Shown: one piece after another, positions 32,410-40,651 of the stretch
Layout of the letters: each line of letters begins with the position of its first letter
Numbering within the stretch: the first letter of the stretch is position 1
Assembly: GCF_042650605.1 (NCBI RefSeq)
Contig: NZ_JBHSBN010000014.1
Span: forward strand, 62,001 to 126,000
Direction: 5' to 3'
Source: Micromonospora_J zhanjiangensis
GTDB lineage: Bacteria > Actinomycetota > Actinomycetes > Mycobacteriales > Micromonosporaceae
Length of the DNA: 64,000 bases
Notes under the pieces: generated by a model
Database searches by the model: none
What the model was told of the DNA's origin: nothing
Seen by the model: the letters and a program-made list of their open reading frames with translations, nothing else
Translations under genes and position numbers: made by a program

Positions 32410-33539
32410 CCACGACCAGCCACCGCCCGGTGCGGATCGTCGCGACGGATGGCCCCGGCCAGCCGGACCGTACGCCGGCGCTGGACGACCTCTACCGGGG
32501 ATTCGAGGCCGAGTCGCTGATCCCGCTGTGGACCGAGATCGGTGACCTGATGCCGCCACAGCCGCGGTCGAGGGCGTTGCCGCACGCGTGGCGGTGGCGC
32601 GACCTGCTGCCGCTGGCGCGCCGCGCGGGCGACCTCGTTCCGGTGGGGCGCGGCGGCGAGCGCCGGGCGATCGCGCTGGCGAACCCGGGCCTGGGCGGTG
32701 CGCCGTACGCCACCCCGACGCTGTGGGCAGCGATCCAGTATCTCGGGCCGCGGGAGGACGCGCCGGTGCACCGGCACACCCAGAACGCCTTCCGGTTCGT
32801 GGTGGAGGGCGAGGGCGTGTGGACGGTGGTCGACGGCGATCCGGTGGCGATGCGTCGCGGTGACTTCCTGCTCACCCCGGGCTGGCGGTTCCACGGGCAC
32901 CACAACCGCAGCGACGCGCCGATGGCCTGGCTCGACGGGCTCGACATCCCGTTCGTGCACCTGACCGAGTCGGCGTTCTTCGAGTTCGGGCCGGACGCGG
33001 TGGCCGACCGCGGCACGCCCGCGCGGTCGCGGTCCGAGCGGCTGTGGGCGCACCCGGGCATCGCCCCGGTCTCCCTGGCCGGCCGGCCGACGTCGAGTTC
33101 GCCGATCGCGGCGTACCGGTGGGAGTTCACCGACCGGGCGCTGCGCGACCAGTTGGAGCTGGCGGACGACGGGCATCCCGGGGTGCTCGGGCCCGGTCAC
33201 GCCGCGGTGCGGTTCACCAACCCGACCACCGGCGGCGACGTGATGCCGACGATCCGCGCGGAGGTGCACCGGCTGCGCCCCGGCACCCGCACCCGGACCC
33301 GCCGGGAGGTGGGCTCCTCGGTCTACCAGGTCTTCTCCGGCGCCGGGTCGGTCCGGGTCGGTGACCGCGAGTGGACGGTCGAGCGCGGCGACCTGTTCGT
33401 GGTGCCGTCCTGGCAGCCGCTGACCGTCGCGTCGGAGACCGGCGTCGACCTGTTCCGGTTCAGCGACACCCCGATCTTCGAATCGCTGCACCAACACCGG
33501 CAACACGTCGGCGACGACCCGGAAGGAGCCGGCCGGTGA
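32406..33539 (+). CDS. Gentisate 1,2-dioxygenase-like bicupin 2
   Basis: 377-residue bicupin dioxygenase. Iron ligands are seen as His122 and His124 (PVHRHTQNAFRFVVEG) and His163/165 (WRFHGHH). The HTQNAFRF segment is closer to canonical gentisate 1,2-dioxygenases (HRHTQSALRF) than in copy 1. The end DLFRFSDTPIFESL fits the second cupin. It uses a TTG start overlapping the monooxygenase TGA, with AGGAAGGA upstream. The FAH-2 start overlaps its stop. This is probably the standard gentisate enzyme, copy 1 being the variant. Confidence 0.9.
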   Translation: MTTTSHRPVRIVATDGPGQPDRTPALDDLYRGFEAESLIPLWTEIGDLMPPQPRSRALPHAWRWRDLLPLARRAGDLVPVGRGGERRAIALANPGLGGAPYATPTLWAAIQYLGPREDAPVHRHTQNAFRFVVEGEGVWTVVDGDPVAMRRGDFLLTPGWRFHGHHNRSDAPMAWLDGLDIPFVHLTESAFFEFGPDAVADRGTPARSRSERLWAHPGIAPVSLAGRPTSSSPIAAYRWEFTDRALRDQLELADDGHPGVLGPGHAAVRFTNPTTGGDVMPTIRAEVHRLRPGTRTRTRREVGSSVYQVFSGAGSVRVGDREWTVERGDLFVVPSWQPLTVASETGVDLFRFSDTPIFESLHQHRQHVGDDPEGAGR

Positions 33540-34363
33540 GGCTTGCCACCCTGCGTACCCCCGCCGGCACCCGGGCCGTGCGGGTCGACCGGGACGGTTA
33601 CGTGGACACCGGCGCGGCCGACGTCGGCGACCTGCTCGGCCGGGACGGCTGGGCCCGAATCGCCGCGGCGGCGACCGGCCCGACGTACCCGTTGGACGGC
33701 GCGGAGTTCGCGCCGCTGGTGCCGCGGCCGAGCAAGATCATCTGTGTCGGGCTCAACTACCGCAACCACATCCTGGAGATGGGGCGCGAACTGCCGACCT
33801 TTCCGACCCTGTTCGCCAAGTACCCCGAGGCGCTGGTGGGTGCCGGCGACCCGATCGTCCTGCCGGCCGAGTCGGCGGCGGTCGACTGGGAGGCCGAACT
33901 GGCCGTCGTCATCGGCGCCCCGGTGCGGCGGGCCACCGAGGAACAGGCGGCGGCCGCGATCGCGGGCTTCGGCGTGCTCAACGACGTGACCGCGCGGGAC
34001 TGGCAGTACCGGAGCGCGCAGTGGTTGCAGGGCAAGACCTTCGAGGCGACCACCCCGTTCGGGCCGGTCCTGGTCACCCCCGACGAGCTGCCCGGCGGTG
34101 TACGACCGGCGCTGACCATGACCGCCTCGGTGGACGGTGAGGTGGTGCAGCGCGCGGACACCGCGGACCTGGTGTTTTCGCCGGTCGACCTGGTCCGGTA
34201 CGTCTCGACGGTGCTCACCCTGCGGCCCGGCGACGTGATCGCCACCGGCACCCCCGGCGGGGTCGGGCACGCCCGCACACCTCCCCGCTACCTCACCGAC
34301 GGGGCGCGACTGGTGACCGAGATCGCCGGCATCGGCCGGCTCGACAACCGGGTGGTGCGATGA
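33536..34363 (+). CDS. FAH-family fumarylpyruvate hydrolase 2
   Basis: 275-residue FAH-family hydrolase. KIICVGLNYRNHILEMG opens the core; EAELAVVIG and GFGVLNDVTARDWQ hold metal ligands; PGDVIATGTPGGVGHAR closes it. These are classical features of fumarylpyruvate/acylpyruvate hydrolases giving fumarate and pyruvate. GTGA overlap with the dioxygenase and ATGA overlap with the maleylpyruvate isomerase make a tight ring-cleavage cassette. Confidence 0.92.
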   Translation: MRLATLRTPAGTRAVRVDRDGYVDTGAADVGDLLGRDGWARIAAAATGPTYPLDGAEFAPLVPRPSKIICVGLNYRNHILEMGRELPTFPTLFAKYPEALVGAGDPIVLPAESAAVDWEAELAVVIGAPVRRATEEQAAAAIAGFGVLNDVTARDWQYRSAQWLQGKTFEATTPFGPVLVTPDELPGGVRPALTMTASVDGEVVQRADTADLVFSPVDLVRYVSTVLTLRPGDVIATGTPGGVGHARTPPRYLTDGARLVTEIAGIGRLDNRVVR

Positions 34364-34953
34364 GGGACGACGTACGCGGCTGGCTGGCCGACGGGACCCG
34401 GCTGTTCCTGTCCGGGCTGGACGCGCTGGACGACGCCGGGTTCGACGCGCCCACCGGACTGCCCGGCTGGACCCGGCGGCATCTCGTGGCGCACGTGCAC
34501 CACAACGCCGAGGCGCTGAGCCGACTGGTCCGCTGGGCGCGCACCGGCGAGGAGACCCGGATGTACGCCGACCGGGCCCAACGCGACGCCGAGATCGAGC
34601 GCGGCGCCCGGCTGCCGGTGCCCCGGTTGCGCGAACTCGTCCGCGCCTCGGCCGCCGCGCTCGCCGCCGACTTCGCCTCGTTACCGGCAACCGCCTGGCA
34701 CAACGAGGTCGTCACGGCGCAGGGGCGCACCGTACCGGCCACCGAGATCCCGTGGCTGCGGGTCCGCGAGGTGACCGTGCACGCGGTCGATCTCGGCACC
34801 GGCGTCGGCTTCGCCGATCTGCCCGACGACCTGAACCTGGCGCTCGCCCTCGACGTGGTGCGCAAACGCTCGGCGGGTGGCGAGGCAGCGGCCCTGGCCG
34901 GCTGGCTGACCGGGCGGGTCGTCGAACCGCCGGCCCTGCGACCGTGGCTCTGA
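34360..34953 (+). CDS. Mycothiol-dependent maleylpyruvate isomerase
   Basis: 197-residue DinB-fold enzyme that converts maleylpyruvate to fumarylpyruvate using mycothiol, the actinobacterial thiol. The zinc triad of the characterised Corynebacterium enzyme (His, Glu, His) is matched here by His48 (HVHHNAEAL) and Glu137/His141 (REVTVHAVDL). It is the last gene of block B, overlapping FAH-2 by ATGA, and the only isomerase for the two cleavage sets. The C-terminal mycothiol-binding part is shorter than in the 240-residue type enzyme. Confidence 0.93.
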   Translation: MRDDVRGWLADGTRLFLSGLDALDDAGFDAPTGLPGWTRRHLVAHVHHNAEALSRLVRWARTGEETRMYADRAQRDAEIERGARLPVPRLRELVRASAAALAADFASLPATAWHNEVVTAQGRTVPATEIPWLRVREVTVHAVDLGTGVGFADLPDDLNLALALDVVRKRSAGGEAAALAGWLTGRVVEPPALRPWL

Positions 34954-35009
34954 CCGACCGCGATCGACATCGGGGCGGGTGGCCGTGACTTCTACGCCGG
35001 ACCGTCGCG

Positions 35010-35834
35010 CTATCCCTTCAGCGAGCCCTGCAGGAGGGCCTTGATGAACTGGCGTTGGAAGATGAGGAAGACGACGAGGGTGGGGGTGAGGATGAGCAGC
35101 GACCCGGCGCAGAGCAGCACCTGGTCGGTGCCCCACTGGCCCTGGAAGGCGCCCAGGGCGCCGGCCATGGTCCGTTTCGCCGGGTCGTCGATGAGCACGA
35201 TGGCGAGCAGGAACTGGTTCCAGGTCCACAGGAACAGCAGGATCGTCAGCGACGCGATCGCCGGCCGGGCCAGCGGCACCTGGACCCGCCAGAAGAGCTG
35301 CCAGGTGGTGCTCCCGTCGACCCGGGCGGCGTCGGCGAGTTCCGGCGGCACGTTGACGAAGTGGGCACGCATCCAGAAGACGGCGAACGGCATGTAGAGG
35401 CCGATCAGCGGCAGGATGATCGCCCACCGGGTGTTGAGCAGGCCGAAGTCGCGTACCTGGTAGTAGATCGGCGTGATCACGGCCTCGAACGGCAGGGTGA
35501 GGCCGAGCAGCAGCAGGCCGAACGCGACCCGCCCGCCGGCGACCCGCAGCTGCCCGAGACCGAAGCCGGCCATGGTCGCGATCAGCACCGAGACCGGTAC
35601 GACACCGGCGACGATGAGCAGGCTGGACCGCAGCAACGCACCCATGTTGGCGACGGTGAACGCACTGGCGAAGTTGCCCCACTGCGGGTCGGTGGGCCAG
35701 GTCAGGCCGGTGGGTACGCTGCCGCGTGGTTGCAGCGCGGCCGACAGCATGCTGACGAACGGCAGCAGGGTGACCAGGGCCAGCAGGACGAGGAAGAGTC
35801 GACCCGTGAGCTGTTCCCCGCGGCTCAACCTCAT
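35010..35834 (-). CDS. CUT1 sugar ABC permease (MalG-like)
   Basis: 274-residue carbohydrate permease with six helices and the EAA loop ELADAARVDGSTTWQLFWRVQVPLARP. ATG 35834 overlaps the upstream permease stop (ATGA). Third gene of the LacI-controlled importer operon. No ATPase gene follows; actinobacterial CUT1 systems commonly share the ATPase MsiK encoded elsewhere. Confidence 0.95.
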   Translation of the reverse strand: MRLSRGEQLTGRLFLVLLALVTLLPFVSMLSAALQPRGSVPTGLTWPTDPQWGNFASAFTVANMGALLRSSLLIVAGVVPVSVLIATMAGFGLGQLRVAGGRVAFGLLLLGLTLPFEAVITPIYYQVRDFGLLNTRWAIILPLIGLYMPFAVFWMRAHFVNVPPELADAARVDGSTTWQLFWRVQVPLARPAIASLTILLFLWTWNQFLLAIVLIDDPAKRTMAGALGAFQGQWGTDQVLLCAGSLLILTPTLVVFLIFQRQFIKALLQGSLKG

Positions 35835-36799
35835 CCGTCGGTCCTCCTGGTGAGTCGCTGGATCGGTAGTACGCAGATCAACACGAGCGCGGTCAGTACC
35901 ACGCCGAGGGCGGAGGCCAGGCCGACCTGACGTTGGGCGAAGGCCAGCCGGTAGATCTCCAGGCCGGGCACGGTGGTCTGCCGTCCGGGACCGCCGGCGG
36001 TGGCGATGTAGACGATGTCGAAGCTGGCCAGCGCGGCGATGACGGTGACGGTGAGGCAGACACCGATCTCCTGGCGCAGGCTGGGCAGGGTCACGGCGAG
36101 GAACTCGCGGACCGGTCCGGCGCCGTCGAGCCGGGCCGCCTCGTACAACGTGGGATCGATCTTGCTCATGCCGGTGACCAGCAGGATGGTGCACAGGCCG
36201 AGCATCACCCAGGCGCCGATCACGCCCACCGACGGCAAGGCGGTGTCGAAGTCGCCCAGCCAGGCCCGGGCCAGCCCGTCCAGGCCGACCCCGCGCAGCA
36301 CCTGGTTGACCAGGCCGGTCGAGGAGAACAGCCAGCTCCACGCGATGCCGGCGGCGACCAGCGGGATCACCTGCGGCAGGAACAGGATGATCCGTACGGC
36401 GGTGCCGAACGGGCCGGTGGTGATCCGCCGGACCACCGTGGCGACCAGCAGACCGAGGCCGACCGGGATGAAGCTGAAGAAGACGATCAGGACGAACGCG
36501 TTACCGATGATCTTCAGCAGGTCCCGGTCGGTGAAGACCGCGACGTAGTTGTCCAGCCCCGCCCAGCGCGCCACGCCGATGCCGTTCCAGTGGTAGAGCG
36601 AGTACTGGACCGTCAGGGCGAGCGGGCGGAGCACGAAGACGGCGTAGAAGAGCAGGGCGGGCAGCACGTAGAGCCAGCCGCTCCACCGGGTGGCCCGGAC
36701 CGCCCGCAGTCGCCCGGCCCGGACCGGTGTCGACGGCCGGGGGTGGGCCGGCCCGGAGCGGCCGGCCCACCCGGTGGCGCCGCCGGGGGCAGACGTCAC
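35831..36799 (-). CDS. CUT1 sugar ABC permease (MalF-like)
   Basis: 322-residue permease with six helices after a 35-residue Pro/Arg-rich cytoplasmic start. EAA loop: LYEAARLDGAGPVREFLAVTLPSLRQ. GTG 36799 overlaps the stop of the substrate-binding gene. Pairs with the MalG-like gene downstream; the sugar is unknown. Confidence 0.95.
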   Translation of the reverse strand: MTSAPGGATGWAGRSGPAHPRPSTPVRAGRLRAVRATRWSGWLYVLPALLFYAVFVLRPLALTVQYSLYHWNGIGVARWAGLDNYVAVFTDRDLLKIIGNAFVLIVFFSFIPVGLGLLVATVVRRITTGPFGTAVRIILFLPQVIPLVAAGIAWSWLFSSTGLVNQVLRGVGLDGLARAWLGDFDTALPSVGVIGAWVMLGLCTILLVTGMSKIDPTLYEAARLDGAGPVREFLAVTLPSLRQEIGVCLTVTVIAALASFDIVYIATAGGPGRQTTVPGLEIYRLAFAQRQVGLASALGVVLTALVLICVLPIQRLTRRTDG

Positions 36800-38157
36800 C
36801 GTGACAGTTCCTTCTCGTACTCGGCCTGGACGGCCTTCACGTACCCCTCGGGGGTCTGCTGTCCGACGACGAGCTTCTGCATCTCCGGGGTGATCGCGGA
36901 GGCGAAGATCGCGCCGGTGGCGTTGGCGGTGAAGTCGATCGCGCCGTTCTCCGCGCCGAGCTGCTGCGACGCCTTGAGCGTCTCGGCCAGCACCGTGCCC
37001 GCCTCGGCGGCCGGCACGGCCAGGTCGGCGGGGCCGCCCGGGCTCGATCCGCCCTGCTTCACGACGATGTCCCGGGCCTTGGCGTCGGTGTGCACCCAGT
37101 TGAGGAAGTACACCGCGGCGTCCGGGTGCTTCGCCTTCGCGCCGACGCCGAAGGTGTTCGGCGACGACATCGCCACGTGCTTGGCCCCCGCGCTCTCGCC
37201 CGGGAAGAGGAAGAAGCCGACGTTGCCCGGCATCGCCTTGTCGAGGTTGGCCGACTCCCAGTCACCGTTGAACATGAACAGGCCGCCGCCCTTCTGGAAC
37301 TGGCCCATCATGGCGGTGTAGTCGAGCGCGTTGGCGTCCTTGGGGAAGTAGCCGGCCCGCGCCCAGCTCTGGATCGTCTGGGTGGCCTTCAACGCGGCCG
37401 GGGTGTCGAAGGTGGCGCCGGGCTTCTGGAAAACCCAGTCGGCGATCTTGGCCGGGTCACCGTACTGGTTCTGCAGGGCCTGGTGCGGGAAGTTGATCCC
37501 GGCGGTGTTCTTGTTGAACTGCATGATCGGCTGTACGTCCGCCGCCTTGGCCTTGGCCAGCAGCTGCTCGAACTCGGCCACCGTGGCGGGCGGCGCGGTC
37601 ATGCCGACCTTCTGGGCCAACTGCTTGTTGTAGAACACGCCGGTGACGCTGTAGCCCAGCCCCATCGCGTAGAGGGAGCCGGAGCCGCGCGGCCGGCCGC
37701 CTTCTGCCACCCGTAGCTGGGTGAGCTGGGAGGCGGGGAACCGGTCCCACTTGTACGCGGTGGCGTACGGGTCGAGGTTCTTCAGCAGGCCGTCCTTGAC
37801 CAGGTCGACCATCGTGGGCAGCCGGATGATGTCGGGCGCCTTGTCCGAGGCGAGCACCCGCGGCGCGTTCTCCACGATGACCGTGAATTGGTCCTCGCGG
37901 ATGTTGAACTTCACGTGGGGGTGCTGTCGGGTGAACTCGTCGGCCAGCGCCTTGGCCAGCGGGAAGCCGGTCTCGGCGTACATTTCCAGGGTGATCTGCT
38001 CGCTGCCCAGCTCGGTGCTGACCGGGCCGCCGGCCCCGCCGGACGCCGGCTCCTTGGCGCCGGGCGCGCTGCATCCCGCGGCCACCAGCATCGCCAGCAG
38101 CGGCGCGGTCACCACCACGCCACGCCGGGAGAACCGCCTTGCTGCGTATCGAGGCAT
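36796..38157 (-). CDS. CUT1 sugar-binding lipoprotein
   Basis: 453-residue family 1 solute-binding protein. Arginine-rich start, hydrophobic core and lipobox AAGC at about Cys29; then a maltose-binding-type fold (QITLEMYAETGFPLAKALADEF; GLFMFNGDWESANL). ATG 38157 follows AAGGAG and is preferred over an ATG 42 bases upstream. A GCTAAA/TTTAGC palindrome lies 167 bp upstream, and the divergent LacI gene starts 373 bp away. Likely binds an oligosaccharide released by the GH and esterase-like proteins of the same regulon. Confidence 0.93.
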   Translation of the reverse strand: MPRYAARRFSRRGVVVTAPLLAMLVAAGCSAPGAKEPASGGAGGPVSTELGSEQITLEMYAETGFPLAKALADEFTRQHPHVKFNIREDQFTVIVENAPRVLASDKAPDIIRLPTMVDLVKDGLLKNLDPYATAYKWDRFPASQLTQLRVAEGGRPRGSGSLYAMGLGYSVTGVFYNKQLAQKVGMTAPPATVAEFEQLLAKAKAADVQPIMQFNKNTAGINFPHQALQNQYGDPAKIADWVFQKPGATFDTPAALKATQTIQSWARAGYFPKDANALDYTAMMGQFQKGGGLFMFNGDWESANLDKAMPGNVGFFLFPGESAGAKHVAMSSPNTFGVGAKAKHPDAAVYFLNWVHTDAKARDIVVKQGGSSPGGPADLAVPAAEAGTVLAETLKASQQLGAENGAIDFTANATGAIFASAITPEMQKLVVGQQTPEGYVKAVQAEYEKELSR

Positions 38158-38323
38158 CCTTGACTCCTTGCTCGCTCGGCGCCCCGCCGGTCTCGCCACG
38201 GCGGGGTGCCTTCCAGTGCCACCTCGGGTGCGCCGCGATCCTGGCCGGCGCGGGTGGCCGTATGTCGACCGGGCGCCGATCGACTCCCGGTCACGGTTGC
38301 CCCTGGACGGGGCGGTTCACATA

Positions 38324-38339
38324 GCTAAACTGATTTAGC
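38324..38339. promoter_or_regulatory. LacI operator in importer/LacI intergenic region
   Basis: GCTAAACTGATTTAGC: arms GCTAAA and TTTAGC around CTGA. The identical 16-mer occurs at 41988, and a 13/16 version at 39621. It lies in the 373-bp gap between the divergent sugar-binding gene and lacI. No gene is visible in the rest of this gap. The match to nearby copies continues about nine bases further with one mismatch. Confidence 0.85.
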
Positions 38340-38530
38340 ACGAGCATGGCCGGGGCCGTCGACGGTGTCAAGAAACACTTCGGCCACAAGCTGGAAACGA
38401 CCGATTCATGGCCGGTCGTCCCGGACCAGCGGTGCGGCCGGCGACACACCACCCGGCGCGGCTTCCCCGGCGGGACGCGTCGCACCATGATGAGGCGAAG
38501 CGGCGTCCAGCCGCCTGATTCGGAGGACTG

Positions 38531-39592
38531 ATGGGGCACAACCGGGCGACCCTGGCGGATGTGGCGCGTCGCGCCGGGCTGTCCAAGACCGCGGCGTCGA
38601 TGGTGCTCAACGGGCGGGAGGGCACCCGACTGTCCGCCGAGGCGCACCAGCGGGTCTTCGCGGCGGCCGAGGAACTCGGCTACCGGCCCAACGTGGCCGC
38701 CCGCAGTCTACGTACCCGAAAGACCGCCACCATCGCGTTCGTCTCCGACATCGTCGCGACCACCCGGTTCGCCGGCGACCTCATCCGCGGCGCGCTGGAC
38801 GCCGCCCGCGAGCGTGATCATGTTCTGCTCATCGCGGAGACCCAGGGTGACCCGGCCTTCGAGCGACATGCCATCGACGCCATGCTCGACCGCCAGGTGG
38901 ACGGGGTCATCTACGCGGCGATGGCCACCCGCCGCCTCACCGTCCCGCAGGCGCTGCGCGCCGGCCCGGTGGTGCTGCTCAACGCGACCAGTCCGGACGA
39001 CCTGCCGTGCGTGCTCCCCGACGACGAGGGGGCCGGCCGGACCGCGACGACCACGCTGCTGGACAGGGGCCACCGGGACCGGATCGCGGTGATCGGCCGC
39101 AACCGGCTCAAGGAGACCGACCCCGAGGTGTCGCTGGCCGCCGCCGCCCGGCTGCGGGGGATCCGGGCCGCGCTCGCCGACGTCGGGGCCGGCGTTCCGC
39201 GTGAGGTCTTCTGCCAGGACTGGCTGCCGGAGCACGGCTACGCCGCGATGCGTACCCTGCTGCGCAGGCCGGACCGGCCCACCGCGGTCGTCTGCATGAA
39301 CGACCGGCTCGCGTTCGGCGCCTACCAGGCGCTGGCCGAGGCCGGGCTGGAGGTGCCGCGGGACGTCTCGGTCGTCTCGTTCGACGACGACCCGATCGCC
39401 GCCTGGCTGCGACCGGGCCTGTCCACCGTCGCGCTGCCGCACGAGACGATGGGCCGCCGCGCGGTGGAGCTGCTCCTGGACGACCGGGCCATCGGGTCCA
39501 CGGTCGTGCCGATGTCGTTGCGCCGCCGCGGTTCCGTCGCGCCACCCGCCGATCCCGGCCCGCCGGACGCCGCCGGACCGGGCCCGCGCTGA
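38531..39592 (+). CDS. LacI-family sugar repressor
   Basis: 353-residue regulator. The HTH and hinge are RATLADVARRAGLSKTAASMVLNG and RPNVAARSLRT (about 1-62); the sugar-binding core follows (IAFVSDIVATTRFAGDLIRG; VSVVSFDDDPIAAWLRPGLSTV). ATG 38531 follows GGAGG. It is flanked by the importer, a glycoside hydrolase and a secreted esterase-like gene, each with the same palindrome, so it almost certainly represses them until a sugar arrives. The Pro/Gly/Asp C-terminal tail is uninformative. Confidence 0.95.
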   Translation: MGHNRATLADVARRAGLSKTAASMVLNGREGTRLSAEAHQRVFAAAEELGYRPNVAARSLRTRKTATIAFVSDIVATTRFAGDLIRGALDAARERDHVLLIAETQGDPAFERHAIDAMLDRQVDGVIYAAMATRRLTVPQALRAGPVVLLNATSPDDLPCVLPDDEGAGRTATTTLLDRGHRDRIAVIGRNRLKETDPEVSLAAAARLRGIRAALADVGAGVPREVFCQDWLPEHGYAAMRTLLRRPDRPTAVVCMNDRLAFGAYQALAEAGLEVPRDVSVVSFDDDPIAAWLRPGLSTVALPHETMGRRAVELLLDDRAIGSTVVPMSLRRRGSVAPPADPGPPDAAGPGPR

Positions 39593-39620
39593 ATCCGGGC
39601 CCGCGCCGACCTGGGCCCGC

Positions 39621-39636
39621 GCTAAACCGATTCACC
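39621..39636 (+). promoter_or_regulatory. Degenerate LacI operator before glycoside hydrolase
   Basis: GCTAAACCGATTCACC matches 13 of 16 bases of the palindrome found at 38324 and 41988. It lies 16 bp before the hydrolase ATG and 28 bp after the lacI stop, so the hydrolase likely has its own repressed promoter. Confidence 0.65.
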
Positions 39637-39652
39637 TGGTACGTTTCGCCGC

Positions 39653-40615
39653 ATGCTTCGACTGCCGGACCACTGGGTGTGGGACAGCTGGTACGCACGC
39701 GACGACGACGGCGCCTGGCACGCGTTCTTCCTGCGCGCCTCCCGCGCCCTGCTCGACCCCGAGCGACGGCACCACCGGGCCACGATCGGCCACGCCGTCT
39801 CCACCGACCTGCGCTCCTGGCGCCTACTGCCCGACGCGCTGGTCGCCGCCGACGCCCCGGCCTGGGACGACCTGGCCACCTGGACCGGCTGCACGGTCCG
39901 TGGCCCGGACGGGCGGTGGTACCTCTTCTACACCGGGGTGGGCCGCGCCGAGCGGGGTCTGGTCCAGCGGATCGGGCTGGCGGTCTCGGACGACCTGGTC
40001 AGCTGGCACCGGCACGGCACCGATCCGCTGGTCGAGGCCGATCCGACGTGGTACGAGCTGCTCGACCCGACCGCGTGGTACGAGCAGGCCTGGCGCGATC
40101 CGTGGGTCTTCGCCGACCCGGACGGCGACGGCTGGCACATGCTCGTCACCGCGCGGACGAACACCGGGCCGGCCGCGGGCCGTGGCGTCATCGGCCACGC
40201 CACGTCCCCCGACCTGCTCCACTGGACGGTCCGCCCGCCGTTGTCCGCCCCGGCCGGCTTCGGTCACCTGGAGGTTCCCCAGGTCGCGGTCGTCGACGGC
40301 CAGCCGCTGCTGCTGTTCTGCACCAACTCCGACACGCTCACCGACCGCGTCTGGGTCGTGCCCGGGTCGAGCGTCACCGGGCCCTGGGACGTGTCGGCCG
40401 CGCGGCCGTTCGCCCACCCGCACCTCTACGCACCCCGCCTCGTCCCGCTGGACGACACGGGGTGGGGCCTCATCGGTTTTCTCAACTACGTCGACGGCGC
40501 GTTCGTCGGAGAGATCACCGACCCGCTGCCGGTGGCCTACCACCCGGCGGCGGGCCTGGTCGCCCACGCGCCGGGTCGTGCGGTACTGACCGCCTCGACC
40601 GAGCGCGAGCCCTGA
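39653..40615 (+). CDS. GH32/GH43-like five-bladed propeller glycosidase
   Basis: 320-residue intracellular hydrolase without a signal peptide. The five-bladed beta-propeller pattern shows in VWDSWYARDDDGAWHAFFLR, WTGCTVRGPDGRWYLFYTG, AWRDPWVFADPDGDGWHML (RDP motif of GH32/68) and HLEVPQVAVVDGQPLLLF. The first-blade Asp of WDSW probably acts as nucleophile and the Glu of EVPQ as acid. Annotated relatives are called beta-fructosidase/levanase-like. It has a degenerate LacI operator just upstream and would cut the imported oligosaccharide. Family GH43 is the alternative. Confidence 0.8.
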   Translation: MLRLPDHWVWDSWYARDDDGAWHAFFLRASRALLDPERRHHRATIGHAVSTDLRSWRLLPDALVAADAPAWDDLATWTGCTVRGPDGRWYLFYTGVGRAERGLVQRIGLAVSDDLVSWHRHGTDPLVEADPTWYELLDPTAWYEQAWRDPWVFADPDGDGWHMLVTARTNTGPAAGRGVIGHATSPDLLHWTVRPPLSAPAGFGHLEVPQVAVVDGQPLLLFCTNSDTLTDRVWVVPGSSVTGPWDVSAARPFAHPHLYAPRLVPLDDTGWGLIGFLNYVDGAFVGEITDPLPVAYHPAAGLVAHAPGRAVLTASTEREP

Positions 40616-40630
40616 TCGGCCGATCAGGGC
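40609..40630. terminator. Palindromic terminator after glycoside hydrolase
   Basis: 22-base perfect palindrome (GCCCTGATCGG and its complement) that includes the hydrolase stop codon and lies 22 bp from the stop of the convergent esterase-like gene. There is no T-run. Position and symmetry favour a bidirectional terminator. Confidence 0.6.
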
Positions 40631-40651
40631 CCGCGCGGCCGGTTCGCCGGG

